The position numbers and the translations under genes are program-made. The notes under the pieces are model-generated. The model searched no databases. It was given only the letters and a program-made list of their open reading frames with translations, and was not told the DNA's origin. 64,000 nt of DNA from positions 8,494,001 through 8,558,000 of the forward strand of contig NZ_CP108046.1 in NCBI RefSeq assembly GCF_041435115.1, read 5' to 3'. This document shows positions 34,003-43,332 of the stretch, one piece after another. Every line of letters begins with the position of its first letter. Position 1 is the stretch's first letter. Source of the stretch: Streptomyces sp. NBC_00289. GTDB lineage: Bacteria > Actinomycetota > Actinomycetes > Streptomycetales > Streptomycetaceae.

Positions 34003-35712
34003 ATGGCAGCAGTGACTGAACCGATTGCTCCCGTACCTGCGGCGCGGCGGACCAGGGGACAGGTGATCGTCTCCTGGGCCACGACGACGGACCACAAGAA
34101 GATCGGGCACCTCTACCTGATCACCTCGTTCGGGTTCTTCCTGATCGGCGGTGCGCTGGCGATGGTGATGCGGGCGGAACTCGCCCGCCCCGGGCTCCAG
34201 GTGGTCTCCAGCGAGCAGTACAACCAGGCGTTCACCATGCACGGCACGATCATGCTGCTGCTGTTCGCGACCCCGACCTTCGCCGGATTCACCAACGCGA
34301 TCATGCCCTTGCAGATCGGCTCGCCGGACGTGGCGTTCCCGAGGCTGAACATGCTGTCGTACTGGCTGTTCCTGTTCGGCGGGCTGATCGTGCTGGGCAG
34401 CTTCCTCACCCCGCAGGGCGCCGCCGACTTCGGCTGGACCGCGTACACCCCGCTGAGTGGTCCGATCCGGGCCGGTTACATCGGCGGCGACCTGTGGATC
34501 ATGGGGCTGGCGCTGGCCGGATTCGGCACCATCCTCGGCGCGGTCAACTTCATCACCACCATCATCTGCATGCGTGCCCCCGGCATGACCATGTTCCGGA
34601 TGCCGATCTTCACCTGGAACGTGCTGCTCACCTCGGTGCTGGTGCTGCTGGCGTTCCCCGTCCTGGCCGCCGCCCTGCTGGTGCTGGAGGCGGACCGCAA
34701 GTTCGGCGCGCACGTCTTCGACGCCCAGTACGGGGGCGCGCTCCTGTGGCAGCACCTGTTCTGGTTCTTCGGTCATCCGGAGGTCTACATCCTGGCGCTG
34801 CCGTTCTTCGGCGTGATCTCGGAGATCATCCCGGTCTTCGCCCGGAAGCCGATCTTCGGCTACGTGGGACTGGTGGGAGCGACGATCACCATCACCGGGC
34901 TGTCCGTCGTGGTGTGGGCCCACCACATGTTCGCCACCGGAGCGGTGCTGCTGCCCTTCTTCTCCTTCATGACCTATCTGATCGCGGTGCCGACCGGGGT
35001 GAAGTTCTTCAACTGGATCGGCACCATGTGGAGAGGCTCGCTGTCGTTCGAGCCACCGATGCTGTGGGCGGCCGGCTTCCTGGTGACGTTCCTCTTCGGC
35101 GGCCTGACCGGCGTCATCCTCGGCTCCCCGCCGCTGGACTGGCACGTGACCGACACCTACTTCGTGGTCGCGCACTTCCACTACGTGCTGTTCGGCACGA
35201 TCGTCTTCGCCATGTTCGGCGGATTCAGCTTCTGGTGGCCGAAGATGACCGGCACCATGCTCGACATGCGTCTGGAGAAGATCCACTTCTGGACCCTGTT
35301 CGTCGGCTTCCACACCACGTTCCTGGTGCAGCACTGGCTCGGCGCCGAGGGCATGCCCCGCCGCTACGCCGACTACCTCGCCGCCGACGGCTTCACCGCC
35401 CTCAACACCGTCTCCTCCATCGGCGCCTTCCTGCTGGGCCTGTCGACGCTGCCCTTCCTCTACAACGTGTGGAAGACCGCCAAGTACGGCGAGCGCGTCG
35501 AGGTCGACGACCCCTGGGGCTACGGCCGTTCCCTGGAGTGGGCCACCTCCTGTCCACCGCCCCGCCACAACTTCGTGGCGCTGCCCCGCATCCGCTCGGA
35601 ATCCCCCGCCTTCGAACTGCACCACCCCGAGATCCTGCAGCTGGACCAGAAGGAGGAGACCGGGCAACGCGACGCGTTCGATGCCTCCGGACACGAGAGT
35701 GACCGGTCATGA
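34003..35712 (+). CDS. ctaD: Cytochrome c oxidase subunit I, stand-alone paralogue
   Basis: A 569-residue heme-copper oxidase catalytic subunit with 12 membrane helices. The low-spin heme ligand lies in [11 protein letters not shown], CuB and the cross-linked Tyr in [14 protein letters not shown], CuB His pair in WAHHMFATG, and the high-spin and low-spin heme ligands in [11 protein letters not shown]. The cytoplasmic tail is typical of actinobacterial CtaD. No ctaC, ctaE or qcr genes are adjacent, so this is probably an extra subunit I that substitutes for the main copy under some condition. Its start is preceded by GGTGAGGA. A terminator follows. Confidence 0.93.
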   Translation: MAAVTEPIAPVPAARRTRGQVIVSWATTTDHKKIGHLYLITSFGFFLIGGALAMVMRAELARPGLQVVSSEQYNQAFTMHGTIMLLLFATPTFAGFTNAIMPLQIGSPDVAFPRLNMLSYWLFLFGGLIVLGSFLTPQGAADFGWTAYTPLSGPIRAGYIGGDLWIMGLALAGFGTILGAVNFITTIICMRAPGMTMFRMPIFTWNVLLTSVLVLLAFPVLAAALLVLEADRKFGAHVFDAQYGGALLWQHLFWFFGHPEVYILALPFFGVISEIIPVFARKPIFGYVGLVGATITITGLSVVVWAHHMFATGAVLLPFFSFMTYLIAVPTGVKFFNWIGTMWRGSLSFEPPMLWAAGFLVTFLFGGLTGVILGSPPLDWHVTDTYFVVAHFHYVLFGTIVFAMFGGFSFWWPKMTGTMLDMRLEKIHFWTLFVGFHTTFLVQHWLGAEGMPRRYADYLAADGFTALNTVSSIGAFLLGLSTLPFLYNVWKTAKYGERVEVDDPWGYGRSLEWATSCPPPRHNFVALPRIRSESPAFELHHPEILQLDQKEETGQRDAFDASGHESDRS

Positions 35713-35756
35713 CCACGGGCCTGCGGGTGCCGTAGCCGAAACGGCCCTTCGGGAAG

Positions 35757-35795
35757 GGGCGCCTGACCCGTTCGTCCACGGGGCAGGCGCCCTTT
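35757..35795 (+). terminator. Long hairpin terminator after ctaD
   Basis: GGGCGCCTG (35757-35765) pairs with CAGGCGCCC (35784-35792), and after one A.G mismatch the stem continues with CCCGT/ACGGG around a 6-base loop. TTTCC follows. Confidence 0.75.
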
Positions 35796-35851
35796 CCGTG
35801 TGCGTCTGAAAGCCGGGAGAGCGCCGGGAAGCTGACGTTTCCTGTACGCCG

Positions 35852-35880
35852 TTGCGCGAAATTGCTTGTTTCTTCATAAT
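35852..35880 (+). promoter_or_regulatory. DeoR gene promoter with operator dyad in the spacer
   Basis: TTGCGC (35852-35857) and CATAAT (35875-35880) are spaced by 17 bases. Within that spacer lies GAAA-TTGCTTG-TTTC (35858-35872), an inverted repeat that also carries the TGCTTG core found, as CAAGCA, in front of the transporter and first hydrolase genes. The setting suggests autoregulation. A second CATAAT is at 35887. Confidence 0.45.
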
Positions 35881-35968
35881 AAAATGCATAATGGGACGCC
35901 ACTTCACAGAGAACCTGGCACACCGACTCGTGGTTTCATGAGCGCGGACGACAACGAGGGGGCGGCCG

Positions 35969-36757
35969 ATGGCGGCACCGCAGGTCCGGTGGAGTGCGCT
36001 GCTGGAGATGCTGGCGCGCGAAGGACGGATCGAGGTGGAGGCCGCCGCGGCCGAGCTGGGGGTCTCCGCCGCCACCATCCGGCGCGACCTCGACGAGCTC
36101 GCACGCCAGCAGATGGTCACCCGCACGCACGGCGGCGCCATGGTCAACGCGATCGCCTACGACCTGCCCCTGCGGTACAAGGCCGCCCGCAACGCCCCGG
36201 AGAAGGAGCGCATCGCCCACGCCGCGGCGAGCCTGGTCAAGGCCGGAGCCGTGGTGGGCCTCAACGGCGGCACCACCACGACCGAGGTGGCCCGGGCCCT
36301 GGCCACCCGGGCCGACCTGGGATCGGGCGGCAGCGAGATCACGCTGACGATCGTCACCAACGCGCTGAACATCGCCAACGAGCTGGTCGTACGACGTCAT
36401 GTGAAGCTCGTCCTGACCGGAGGCGTGGCCCGCCCGGCCTCGTACGAACTGATCGGGCCGCTCGCCACCGAACTGCTCTCGCAGATCACCCTCGACCATG
36501 TCTTCATCGGCGTGGACGCCATCGACGTGACCCGCGGGGCGACCGCCCACCACGAGGGTGAGGCCAGCATCAACCGGGCTCTGGCGCGGCGCGCCCAGCA
36601 GGTCGTCGTCGTGGCCGACAGCTCCAAACTCGCCAGGCGCGCCTTCGCCCGGATCTGCCCGGTGGAGGACATCCAGGTGCTGGTGACGGACAAGAACGCG
36701 CCCGCCGCACTCACCGACCCGTTCGCCGCGGCCGGAGTGGAGATCATCCGGGCCTAG
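35969..36757 (+). CDS. DeoR-family transcriptional regulator of the glycan locus
   Basis: A 262-residue sugar-responsive regulator. The N-terminal DeoR winged helix (about 5-60) shows LGVSAATIRRDLDELARQQM, and the C-terminal ISOCOT-type sensor domain has VVGLNGGTTTTEVARAL (phosphosugar loop), VTNALNIANEL and DHVFIGVDAIDVTRGATAHH. Such proteins bind phosphorylated sugar intermediates and repress carbohydrate operons. It lies next to, and converges on, the sugar ABC permeases, and candidate operator motifs recur at three promoters in 35.8-40.2 kb. GAGGGGG precedes the ATG at 35969; an out-of-frame ATG at 35938 is ignored. Confidence 0.9.
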   Translation: MAAPQVRWSALLEMLAREGRIEVEAAAAELGVSAATIRRDLDELARQQMVTRTHGGAMVNAIAYDLPLRYKAARNAPEKERIAHAAASLVKAGAVVGLNGGTTTTEVARALATRADLGSGGSEITLTIVTNALNIANELVVRRHVKLVLTGGVARPASYELIGPLATELLSQITLDHVFIGVDAIDVTRGATAHHEGEASINRALARRAQQVVVVADSSKLARRAFARICPVEDIQVLVTDKNAPAALTDPFAAAGVEIIRA

Positions 36758-36818
36758 GTCCTGTCGACACCTTCCCGTCCGCCTCGCGGGCGACGACGGG
36801 AACGTGACGACAGGACCT
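36756..36818. terminator. Nested 63-base hairpin between convergent DeoR and permease genes
   Basis: Outer arms AGGTCCTGTCG (36756-36766) and CGACAGGACCT (36808-36818) are perfect over 11 bases. Inner arms TTCCCGTC (36772-36779) and GACGGGAA (36795-36802) are perfect over 8, enclosing a further small GC stem. The left arm overlaps the DeoR stop codon. It would act as a terminator for both strands. Confidence 0.7.
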
Positions 36819-36834
36819 GGTGGAGGCACGGCGT

Positions 36835-37689
36835 TCAGCCCTTGACCCCGCCGGCGGTCAGGCCGCTGACCAGGTGGCGCTCCACCAGGACGAACAGGAT
36901 CACCACCGGCACGATGGCGATCAGCGAGGTGGCGAAGAGGTACTGCCATCGCTCCTGGTACGCCGTGACGAAGCCGGGGATGGCCTTGGTCAGCGTCGTC
37001 CGGTCGGACGAGGAGGTGATGGTGAGCGCCACCACGTACTCGTTCCACGCCCCGATGAAGGTGTAGACCAGCGCGGTCACCACGCCGGGCAGCGCCAGCG
37101 GCAGGGTGACCCGGAACAGCGCGCCCAGCCGGCCGGCGCCGTCCATGTACGCCGCCTCCTCCAGTTCCTTGGGGATGCTCGTGAAGTAGGCGTTGAGGAT
37201 CCAGATGCAGAACGGCAGGTTGAAGGCGGCGTTGACGAGGATCAGCGCCTCGCCCGTGTCGGTCAGGTCGAGGCTGACCATCTCCCGGTAGATGCCGACC
37301 AGCAGCGCGGTCGGCGCGAACATCTGGGTGACCAGAACCAGCAGCAGGAAGCCGCCACGGCCCCGGAACCGGTGGCGGGCCGTGTAGTAGGCGGCGGGCA
37401 GCCCGACGGCCAACGCCAGCAGCGTCGACATCCCGGCGACGTACAGCGAGAACCCCAGGGCACCGGAGACCGGTGGGTCCTTCAGCGACCAGACGTCGGC
37501 GAAGTTCGACCACTCCCACCGCGACGGCAGGTACGACGGCGGCGACTTCATCAGCTCCGCCGTCGGCTTCAGCGCCGTCAACAGCATCTGCAGATAGGGC
37601 GCGAGGAACACCAGCGCCACGGTCCAGCCCACCGCGGTCAGCAGTACGACGCGCAGCCCCGGCAACCGCCGGGCAGTTGAGGCCGCCAT
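36835..37689 (-). CDS. Carbohydrate ABC transporter permease (MalG-like)
   Basis: A 284-residue inner-membrane subunit with six helices and the EAA loop EEAAYMDGAGRLGALFRVTLP, where the shared ATPase docks. It starts MAASTARRLPGLRVVLLTAVG and ends ERHLVSGLTAGGVKG, typical of the MalG-type partner. The ATG overlaps the preceding permease stop by one base (TGATG). No ATP-binding gene is present; in streptomycetes the multi-sugar ATPase MsiK usually powers such systems. It probably imports oligosaccharides or monosaccharides released by the neighbouring hydrolases. Confidence 0.92.
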   Translation of the reverse strand: MAASTARRLPGLRVVLLTAVGWTVALVFLAPYLQMLLTALKPTAELMKSPPSYLPSRWEWSNFADVWSLKDPPVSGALGFSLYVAGMSTLLALAVGLPAAYYTARHRFRGRGGFLLLVLVTQMFAPTALLVGIYREMVSLDLTDTGEALILVNAAFNLPFCIWILNAYFTSIPKELEEAAYMDGAGRLGALFRVTLPLALPGVVTALVYTFIGAWNEYVVALTITSSSDRTTLTKAIPGFVTAYQERWQYLFATSLIAIVPVVILFVLVERHLVSGLTAGGVKG

Positions 37690-38648
37690 CAGCGGACCTC
37701 CTCTCGCCAGCGGACGACCCGCAGATACACCAGAACCAGCAGGAGGATGAGCGCGAAGTTCACGACGGCCATGGCGGCCGACTCACCGACGGCCTGGTTG
37801 TCGAAGGCGAGTTTGTACATGAACGTGGTCGTCGTGTCGGTGGAGAAGCCGGGTCCGCCACGGGTCATCGCCCAGATGACGGGGAAGGAGTTGAAGACGT
37901 TGATGACGTTGATGATCGCGCCGACCAGCAACGCGGGACGCAGCAGCGGCAGGGTCATCGCGACGTAGCAGCGCAGCGGGCCCGCTCCGTCCATGCGGGC
38001 GGCCTCGTACACCTCCGTCGGGATGGTCTGGAGTCCGGCGAGCACGACGAACGTGGTGAACGGCACCGAGACGAAGACGGCCACGGCCATCATCGCCGCG
38101 AACGCCTGGGCCGGATGGGCCAGCCAGTTCACCGGCGCGTCCAGCAACCCCACGTCCATGAGCACGCGGTTGACCACGCCGTAGAAGTTGTTGAGCATCC
38201 AGCGCCAGATCAGGGCCGTCATCAACACAGAGGCGGCCCAGGGCACGATCAGCGCCCAGCGCACCAGCCGCCGCCCCGGGAAGCGGGAATTGAGCAGTTG
38301 CGCGAGGCCCAGCGAGACCACGACCGTGACGGCGACCACGCCGACGACCCACACGAGCGTGCGCAGCAGCACACCCGGCAGATCCGCCTCGGCGAACAGG
38401 TCGGTGTAGTTGCGGCCGCCCGCGAAACCGAGGCTCAGCCCGGTCGAGCTGACGTCGGTCAGTGACGTACGGATCATCTCGACGACGGGCCACACGACCA
38501 CGGCCAGGATCAGCACGAGCGCCGGACCGAGCCACAGCAGCGGCTCCAGCGCGCGCAGCACCCGGCGCGGGCGCGACGGACGCCGCGGTACCGCGGGGGT
38601 GCGGTCCCGGGTTCTGGCGGCGGGCACGGTGACTTCCTGCACGGCCAC
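37689..38648 (-). CDS. Carbohydrate ABC transporter permease (MalF-like)
   Basis: A 319-residue permease. A cytoplasmic basic N-terminus (RRPSRPRRVLRALEP) is followed by six helices and the EAA loop YEAARMDGAGPLRCYVAMTLP. It is the MalF-type partner of the next gene and lies 5 bases after the binding-protein gene. The GTG at 38648 is used, and a second GTG two codons later is possible. The three genes form one operon read away from the hydrolase run. Confidence 0.92.
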   Translation of the reverse strand: MAVQEVTVPAARTRDRTPAVPRRPSRPRRVLRALEPLLWLGPALVLILAVVVWPVVEMIRTSLTDVSSTGLSLGFAGGRNYTDLFAEADLPGVLLRTLVWVVGVVAVTVVVSLGLAQLLNSRFPGRRLVRWALIVPWAASVLMTALIWRWMLNNFYGVVNRVLMDVGLLDAPVNWLAHPAQAFAAMMAVAVFVSVPFTTFVVLAGLQTIPTEVYEAARMDGAGPLRCYVAMTLPLLRPALLVGAIINVINVFNSFPVIWAMTRGGPGFSTDTTTTFMYKLAFDNQAVGESAAMAVVNFALILLLVLVYLRVVRWREEVR

Positions 38649-38653
38649 CCCGG

Positions 38654-39919
38654 TCAGCCGTTCTTCTCTGCGGTCTTCTGGATCTCGGCCAGCACCTTCT
38701 CGGGATCGCCGCTCGAGACCGCCGTGCCGATCCGCTGCTTGACGGCACCGTCGACCGCCACCCAGCGCGGGTTGTCGGTGGGCGCGAACTCGGCGTTGTC
38801 CAGCGCGTCGACGAAGGGCTTGTAGTAGGCGGCGTCCGAACTCAGGGCCTCACCTGCCGACTTGGTGACCGACAGGAACCCCTCGGTGGAGAGGAACTTG
38901 GAGGCGTTGTCCTTCTGGTACACGAAGTCGAGGAACTTGTTGACGGAGGTGCGGTTCTTGCCGCCGTCCTTCTTGAAGGCCACCAGGTAGTCCTGCACGC
39001 CCAGCGTGTGGTGCGTGCCGCCGTCCTCGCTCGGCAGCGCCGCGACGCCGTAGTCCAGCTTCTTGGCGACGGGGTCGATGAAGCCCTTGCGCATGAAGAC
39101 GGCGCCGTTGATCATCCCGATCTTTCCCTGGGCGAACTGGTTGAAGACGTCCTTGCGGTTGGTCGTCTCGGGGTTCGGCTGGGTCAGACCCGCCCTGGTC
39201 AGCTTCCGCAGGTAGTCCAGCGTCCTGATGTTGGCGGGCTGGTCGATGGCCCAGTTCCCGGAGCCGTCCACCCAGCCGCCGCCGTTGTTCATCGCCCAGA
39301 TGGAGAACTCCGCCTGGGCCTCCTCCGGGCCGAGCGGCAGGCCCAGCGGGATGTACTTCGCTCCGCCGCCACCGACCTTCTTGATCTTCTTGGCGTCGGC
39401 CTCCACCTCGGCCCAGCTCGACGGCGGCTGGGAGATCCCGGCCTTGGCGAAGATGTCCTTGTTGTAGAAGAACAGCCGCGCGCTGGAGATGAACGGCAGG
39501 CCGTACTGGACGTCCTTGTACTTCGCGTTGTCGGCGAAGACCGGCAGGAAGTCTCCGAGGACCTGCGGGGAGACGGCCTCCCGCGCGCTGTACACCAGGC
39601 CGTCCCGCGCGAAGTCGGAGAACTTGTTGTAGTTGAGGACGTCGGGCTGCTGTTTGGTCTGGATGTATGTCTTGACCTTGGAGTCCATCTGCTCCCAGTC
39701 GACGACCTCCAGGTTCACCTTGTAGCCGGGGTTCCTGGCCTCGAAGTCCTTGATCAGGTCTTCCCAGTAGGGCTGGGTGCCGTCGTCGTACTTCGCCGCC
39801 ACGAACCTGATCGTCTTTCCGCTGGAGTCGTCGCCGCCGGCCGAACCCCCTTTGCCGCAGCCGGCGAGGACCAGGGTCAGGGTCAGAGCTGCGCAGATGC
39901 CGACAGGGTTCCGTCTCAC
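38654..39919 (-). CDS. Sugar ABC transporter substrate-binding lipoprotein
   Basis: A 421-residue extracellular solute-binding protein of family 1. The lipoprotein signal peptide ends in the lipobox LVLAGC (Cys about 21), followed by a Gly/Ser linker and a periplasmic-binding fold (SARLFFYNKDIFAKAGIS, PSSWAEVEADAKKIKK, FAQGKIGMINGAVF). AAGGTGG precedes the GTG at 39919. It is the first gene of the transporter operon and is divergent from the GH31-led hydrolase run; the 359-base gap carries a strong inverted repeat and a good promoter. The bound sugar is unknown. Confidence 0.92.
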   Translation of the reverse strand: MRRNPVGICAALTLTLVLAGCGKGGSAGGDDSSGKTIRFVAAKYDDGTQPYWEDLIKDFEARNPGYKVNLEVVDWEQMDSKVKTYIQTKQQPDVLNYNKFSDFARDGLVYSAREAVSPQVLGDFLPVFADNAKYKDVQYGLPFISSARLFFYNKDIFAKAGISQPPSSWAEVEADAKKIKKVGGGGAKYIPLGLPLGPEEAQAEFSIWAMNNGGGWVDGSGNWAIDQPANIRTLDYLRKLTRAGLTQPNPETTNRKDVFNQFAQGKIGMINGAVFMRKGFIDPVAKKLDYGVAALPSEDGGTHHTLGVQDYLVAFKKDGGKNRTSVNKFLDFVYQKDNASKFLSTEGFLSVTKSAGEALSSDAAYYKPFVDALDNAEFAPTDNPRWVAVDGAVKQRIGTAVSSGDPEKVLAEIQKTAEKNG

Positions 39920-39974
39920 GGGGTACCACCTTCTGTTCGTGCCACCAGCTGTCCGTGCGAGTGAATGTTCATTT

Positions 39975-40002
39975 GTGCTCGAAACCTGCTCTTTTCAAGC
40001 AC
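39975..40002. promoter_or_regulatory. Inverted repeat upstream of the transporter operon
   Basis: GTGCTCGAAA (39975-39984) and TTTCAAGCAC (39993-40002) match as inverted repeats at 9 of 10 positions with an 8-base spacer. It lies 56-83 bases upstream of the binding-protein GTG, where a promoter should be. Its CGAAA...TTTC core resembles the dyad in the DeoR promoter. It is most likely the operator of the locus regulator. Confidence 0.55.
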
Positions 40003-40168
40003 GAAAAACCATGATGCTCAACGGATCGTGGTGGCTGTCAAGAGGTGGCCGCGTGACGAGTCGGTTACATGGGCGGACATTTCCTGACGAGAGCCCCATG
40101 GTGTCCGCACCAACAACTCGAAGGGTCCCGGCGGACGCTGATCCTGAGTCAGGAATGAGCGAAGCATG

Positions 40169-40221
40169 TTGACAGGTGTCGTTTGGCGCTGGAATATGAG
40201 CGCAATCAAGCAAAATATTGC
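40169..40221 (+). promoter_or_regulatory. Promoter and operator-like dyad of the hydrolase operon
   Basis: TTGACA (40169-40174) and GAATAT (40192-40197) are separated by exactly 17 bases. Immediately downstream are CAAGCA (40207-40212) and the dyad GCAA-AATA-TTGC (40210-40221), covering the expected start region. CAAGCA is also within the 39975-40002 repeat and, as TGCTTG, in the DeoR promoter. The transcript would have a leader of about 75 bases before the GTG at 40279. Confidence 0.55.
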
Positions 40222-40278
40222 ATGAGATTTCATGTAGACGTCACGGCCCTGCCCGGTCCTGTCCGCAGGAGGACCCGA

Positions 40279-43200
40279 GTGCGCTCACATCCGTCCAGAC
40301 GCGCCGCACTACTTGCCGCAGCTCTGACTCTGACGCTCCTCTCACCCGTCACCGAACTCACCACGTCACCCGCCCTGGCGGACACGGCCGCCACCCCCGC
40401 GACGGCCGCCACGCCGAGAGTGACCCGAACCGCCGACGCGGTCACCGTGTCCGTACCGGCCACCCGGTCCGCGCCCGGCTACCGCGTCGAGGTGGCCACC
40501 GACGAACTGGCCCTCGACACCGAACGCACCGGCACCACCCTGCTCGCCACCGCCGGCGGTGACACCGGAGCCCTGAGGTTCCGCTCCGCCGGCGCCTGGC
40601 AGCACGCCACCCAGGTCACCGACTGGTCCTGGAAGAGCGGTGTCCTCACGCTCACCGCCGACACGACGCTCGACGGCGCCACCGTCACAGCCCGCCTCAC
40701 CCCCGAAGCGGACCGCTACCAGCTGGACTGGGACGTCGAGGGCGGCAGCCCCGACCGACTCGGCCTCGCCTACGACCTGTCGTCGGCCGGCCACTGGTAC
40801 GGCCACGGCGAGGCGGAGACCCCGCAGGGCGGTCCCGGCACCGACCAGCCCTGGCCGCTCGACGCCGGTGAGGTCGACCACGAGACCTTCGGCCCGGCGT
40901 CGTACCACATGATCGATCCGTTCTGGTACACCTCGAAGTCGACGGGGCTGCGCGTCGACACCGGGAACGTCCTGGACGTGGCGCTCAACAAGGGCAAGGA
41001 CGGTCTCGGCAGCTTCGTCGTCGAGTCGCCCGACACCTACAAGGCCACCGTGTTCGTCGAGTCGACCCCGCTGGAGGTCTACCGCGACTACATCGGCATC
41101 GTCGGCAAGCCCACCAAGTCCGACGCCCCGTACGAGCAGTACGCCAAGCCGTTGTGGAACTCCTGGGCGCAGTTCTACACCAAGGTCGACCAGGAGAAGC
41201 TGCTCGACTACGCCACCGACCTCCACGACAACGGCCTGGACGGGCACACCATCCAGCTCGACGACAAGTGGGAGTCGAACTACGGCAATCTGACCTGGGA
41301 TCCCAAGACCTTCCCCGATCCCAAGGGACTCTCCAAGAAGATCCACGACATGGGGTTCGACTTCGGCGTCTGGGTCACCCTGTGGATCAACCTGGACTCC
41401 GCCAACTACCAGTACGCGGTCGACCACGGCTATCTGCTCATGGACGCCGAGGACAAGACCAAGCCGTGCGACGTGACCTGGTGGAACGGCGAGGCGGGGA
41501 TCATCGACCTGGCCAACCCCGAGGCCAAGGCCTGGTACGAGGGCAACCTCAAGTCCCTGATGGACACGTACGACATCGACGGGCTGAAGTTCGACACCCG
41601 CTTCTTCGACGAGAGGTGCGCGCCGCGCGAGGGCTCGCAGGTCACGGACTACCAGAAGCTCGGAACGCAGCTCGCCGACGAGTTCGACCTCCAGGGTGCC
41701 GGTATCCGGGTGCACTGGAACAAGACGGCCCACGAGGCCGGCTTCGTCACCCGCCAGGTCGACAAGGGCACCGGCTGGGACTCCCTGCGCGCCTCCGCCT
41801 CCCAGAACCTGGCCATCTCCACCATCGGCTATCCGTTCGTCGAGTCCGACATGATCGGCGGCTCCGGCGGCCAGCCCGCGCCGTCGAAGAACGTGCTCGT
41901 GCGGTGGGCGCAGTCCGCCTCGCTGATGCCGCTGATGTACGCCTCGACCTCTCCCGTGGACACCAACGACACCACCACCGGGCAGAAGGTGGACTACGAC
42001 CAGGAGACGGTCGACCTCTACCGGCAGGCGATCAGGACGCACGAGAAGCTCGCCCCGTACATCTGGGACCAGGTGCAGAGCACCCTGAAGACCGGCGATC
42101 CGATCATGCGGCCGCTGTTCTTCGACTTCCCGAAGGACAAGCCGAGTTACACGGTCGCCGACGAGTGGATGCTCGGCCCGGCCGTGCTCGCCGCGCCGAA
42201 GCTGAGCACCGGCGCCACCCGCTCCGTCCATCTGCCGCCGGGCACCTGGTACGACGTGAACCAGGGCACGGTCATCCGCGGCCCGAAGACCCTCAAGGGG
42301 TACGCGGCACCGCTCGGCGTCACCCCGGCCTTCGTCAACCTCAAGGCCAAGGGCGCGGACAAGGCCATCAAGGCGCTCAAGCGTGACGACGCTCCGGCCG
42401 CCGCCGTCCTGATCACTCCGGACGCCCCGGCCACCGACGCCGGCAAGCCGTTCCAGGTGACCACCGACGTGACCAACTGGAGCACCGGGACCATCAAGAG
42501 CGTCAAGGCGGCCCTTGACCTGCCCGACGGCTGGAGCGCCAAGTCGGCCGGTCCGACCACCGCGAGTTCCCTCAAGAACGGCGCCACCCTCACCACCACC
42601 TGGACGGTGACCCCGGCCGAGGACGCCCGTTGGGGCAGCCATGACCTCACCGGCACCGCCACCTACACCGGGTCCAAGGGCTCGACGAAGGTGTCCGACA
42701 CCGTGCAGGCGCAGGTGAAGGCCGCGCCGGGCAGTGTGCAGGCGCCGTACCTGACGACCGACACCACCTCCGAAGACCCTCAATACGCCCAGGCCGGTGA
42801 CCAGTTCGCCATCTGGGCGGGCGGCCAGGACCTGTCCGGCTGGAAGGACGAGAAGGGCGTCATCTACCGCGACGACGCGGCCGGCGAGAAGTCGACCGTG
42901 CAGGCCCGGTTGGTCTCCCAGAACAGCGCCTCACCGGTCGGCAAGGCGGGCGTCGCCCTCGCCAACGACCTGACCGCACCCGAGAAGGGCGGTTACGCGG
43001 TGCTGGTCATGACCCAGAGCTACGGCCTGGAGTTCATGACCGACAGCGACGGCGACGGGAAGCTCGACACCTGGGCGGGCGGCAATGCCACCTATCACCC
43101 GGCGTACCTCAAGCTGACCAGGGACGGCGCCACCTACACGGCGTACGCCAGCAAGGACGGCCAGACCTGGTCGCAGGTCGGCACCGCCCAGGTGCCGTCG

Positions 43201-43305
43201 GCCGCCGGCACCGAGGACGCCGGGATGGTCGCCAGCGCGGCCAACGTCAACTACCCCGGCGAGAACATCGAAGCCGTCTTCAGCGGATTCACCGTCACCT
43301 CCTGA
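40279..43305 (+). CDS. Secreted GH31 glycosidase with NEW3-like and C-terminal lectin-like modules
   Basis: A 1008-residue exported enzyme. The signal peptide covers about 1-35 (AALLAAALTLTLLSP). A GH31 barrel with nucleophile Asp439 (DGLKFDTRFF) and acid/base Asp524 (FVESDMIGG) runs to about residue 700. A beta-sandwich of the alpha-galactosidase NEW3 type (PFQVTTDVTNWSTGTI) follows, then the shared lectin-like module (about 822-1008) containing DSDGDGKLDTW. The barrel resembles the MYORG/bacterial alpha-galactosidase branch rather than alpha-glucosidases; alpha-GalNAcase activity is another option. AGGAGG 6 bases before the GTG at 40279 decides the start. First gene of the hydrolase run. 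Confidence 0.9.
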   Translation: MRSHPSRRAALLAAALTLTLLSPVTELTTSPALADTAATPATAATPRVTRTADAVTVSVPATRSAPGYRVEVATDELALDTERTGTTLLATAGGDTGALRFRSAGAWQHATQVTDWSWKSGVLTLTADTTLDGATVTARLTPEADRYQLDWDVEGGSPDRLGLAYDLSSAGHWYGHGEAETPQGGPGTDQPWPLDAGEVDHETFGPASYHMIDPFWYTSKSTGLRVDTGNVLDVALNKGKDGLGSFVVESPDTYKATVFVESTPLEVYRDYIGIVGKPTKSDAPYEQYAKPLWNSWAQFYTKVDQEKLLDYATDLHDNGLDGHTIQLDDKWESNYGNLTWDPKTFPDPKGLSKKIHDMGFDFGVWVTLWINLDSANYQYAVDHGYLLMDAEDKTKPCDVTWWNGEAGIIDLANPEAKAWYEGNLKSLMDTYDIDGLKFDTRFFDERCAPREGSQVTDYQKLGTQLADEFDLQGAGIRVHWNKTAHEAGFVTRQVDKGTGWDSLRASASQNLAISTIGYPFVESDMIGGSGGQPAPSKNVLVRWAQSASLMPLMYASTSPVDTNDTTTGQKVDYDQETVDLYRQAIRTHEKLAPYIWDQVQSTLKTGDPIMRPLFFDFPKDKPSYTVADEWMLGPAVLAAPKLSTGATRSVHLPPGTWYDVNQGTVIRGPKTLKGYAAPLGVTPAFVNLKAKGADKAIKALKRDDAPAAAVLITPDAPATDAGKPFQVTTDVTNWSTGTIKSVKAALDLPDGWSAKSAGPTTASSLKNGATLTTTWTVTPAEDARWGSHDLTGTATYTGSKGSTKVSDTVQAQVKAAPGSVQAPYLTTDTTSEDPQYAQAGDQFAIWAGGQDLSGWKDEKGVIYRDDAAGEKSTVQARLVSQNSASPVGKAGVALANDLTAPEKGGYAVLVMTQSYGLEFMTDSDGDGKLDTWAGGNATYHPAYLKLTRDGATYTAYASKDGQTWSQVGTAQVPSAAGTEDAGMVASAANVNYPGENIEAVFSGFTVTS

Positions 43306-43332
43306 CACGCCGGTATCACCAGCCCCCCGGTT

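Noticed and set aside
35938..36561. Plus-strand frame starting at ATG 35938 overlapping the DeoR gene
   Set aside because: It is out of frame with the regulator and its product has no recognisable features.
40366..42783. 805-codon minus-strand frame opposite the first GH31 gene
   Set aside because: Antisense shadow of a gene with catalytic motifs and signal peptide on the plus strand.
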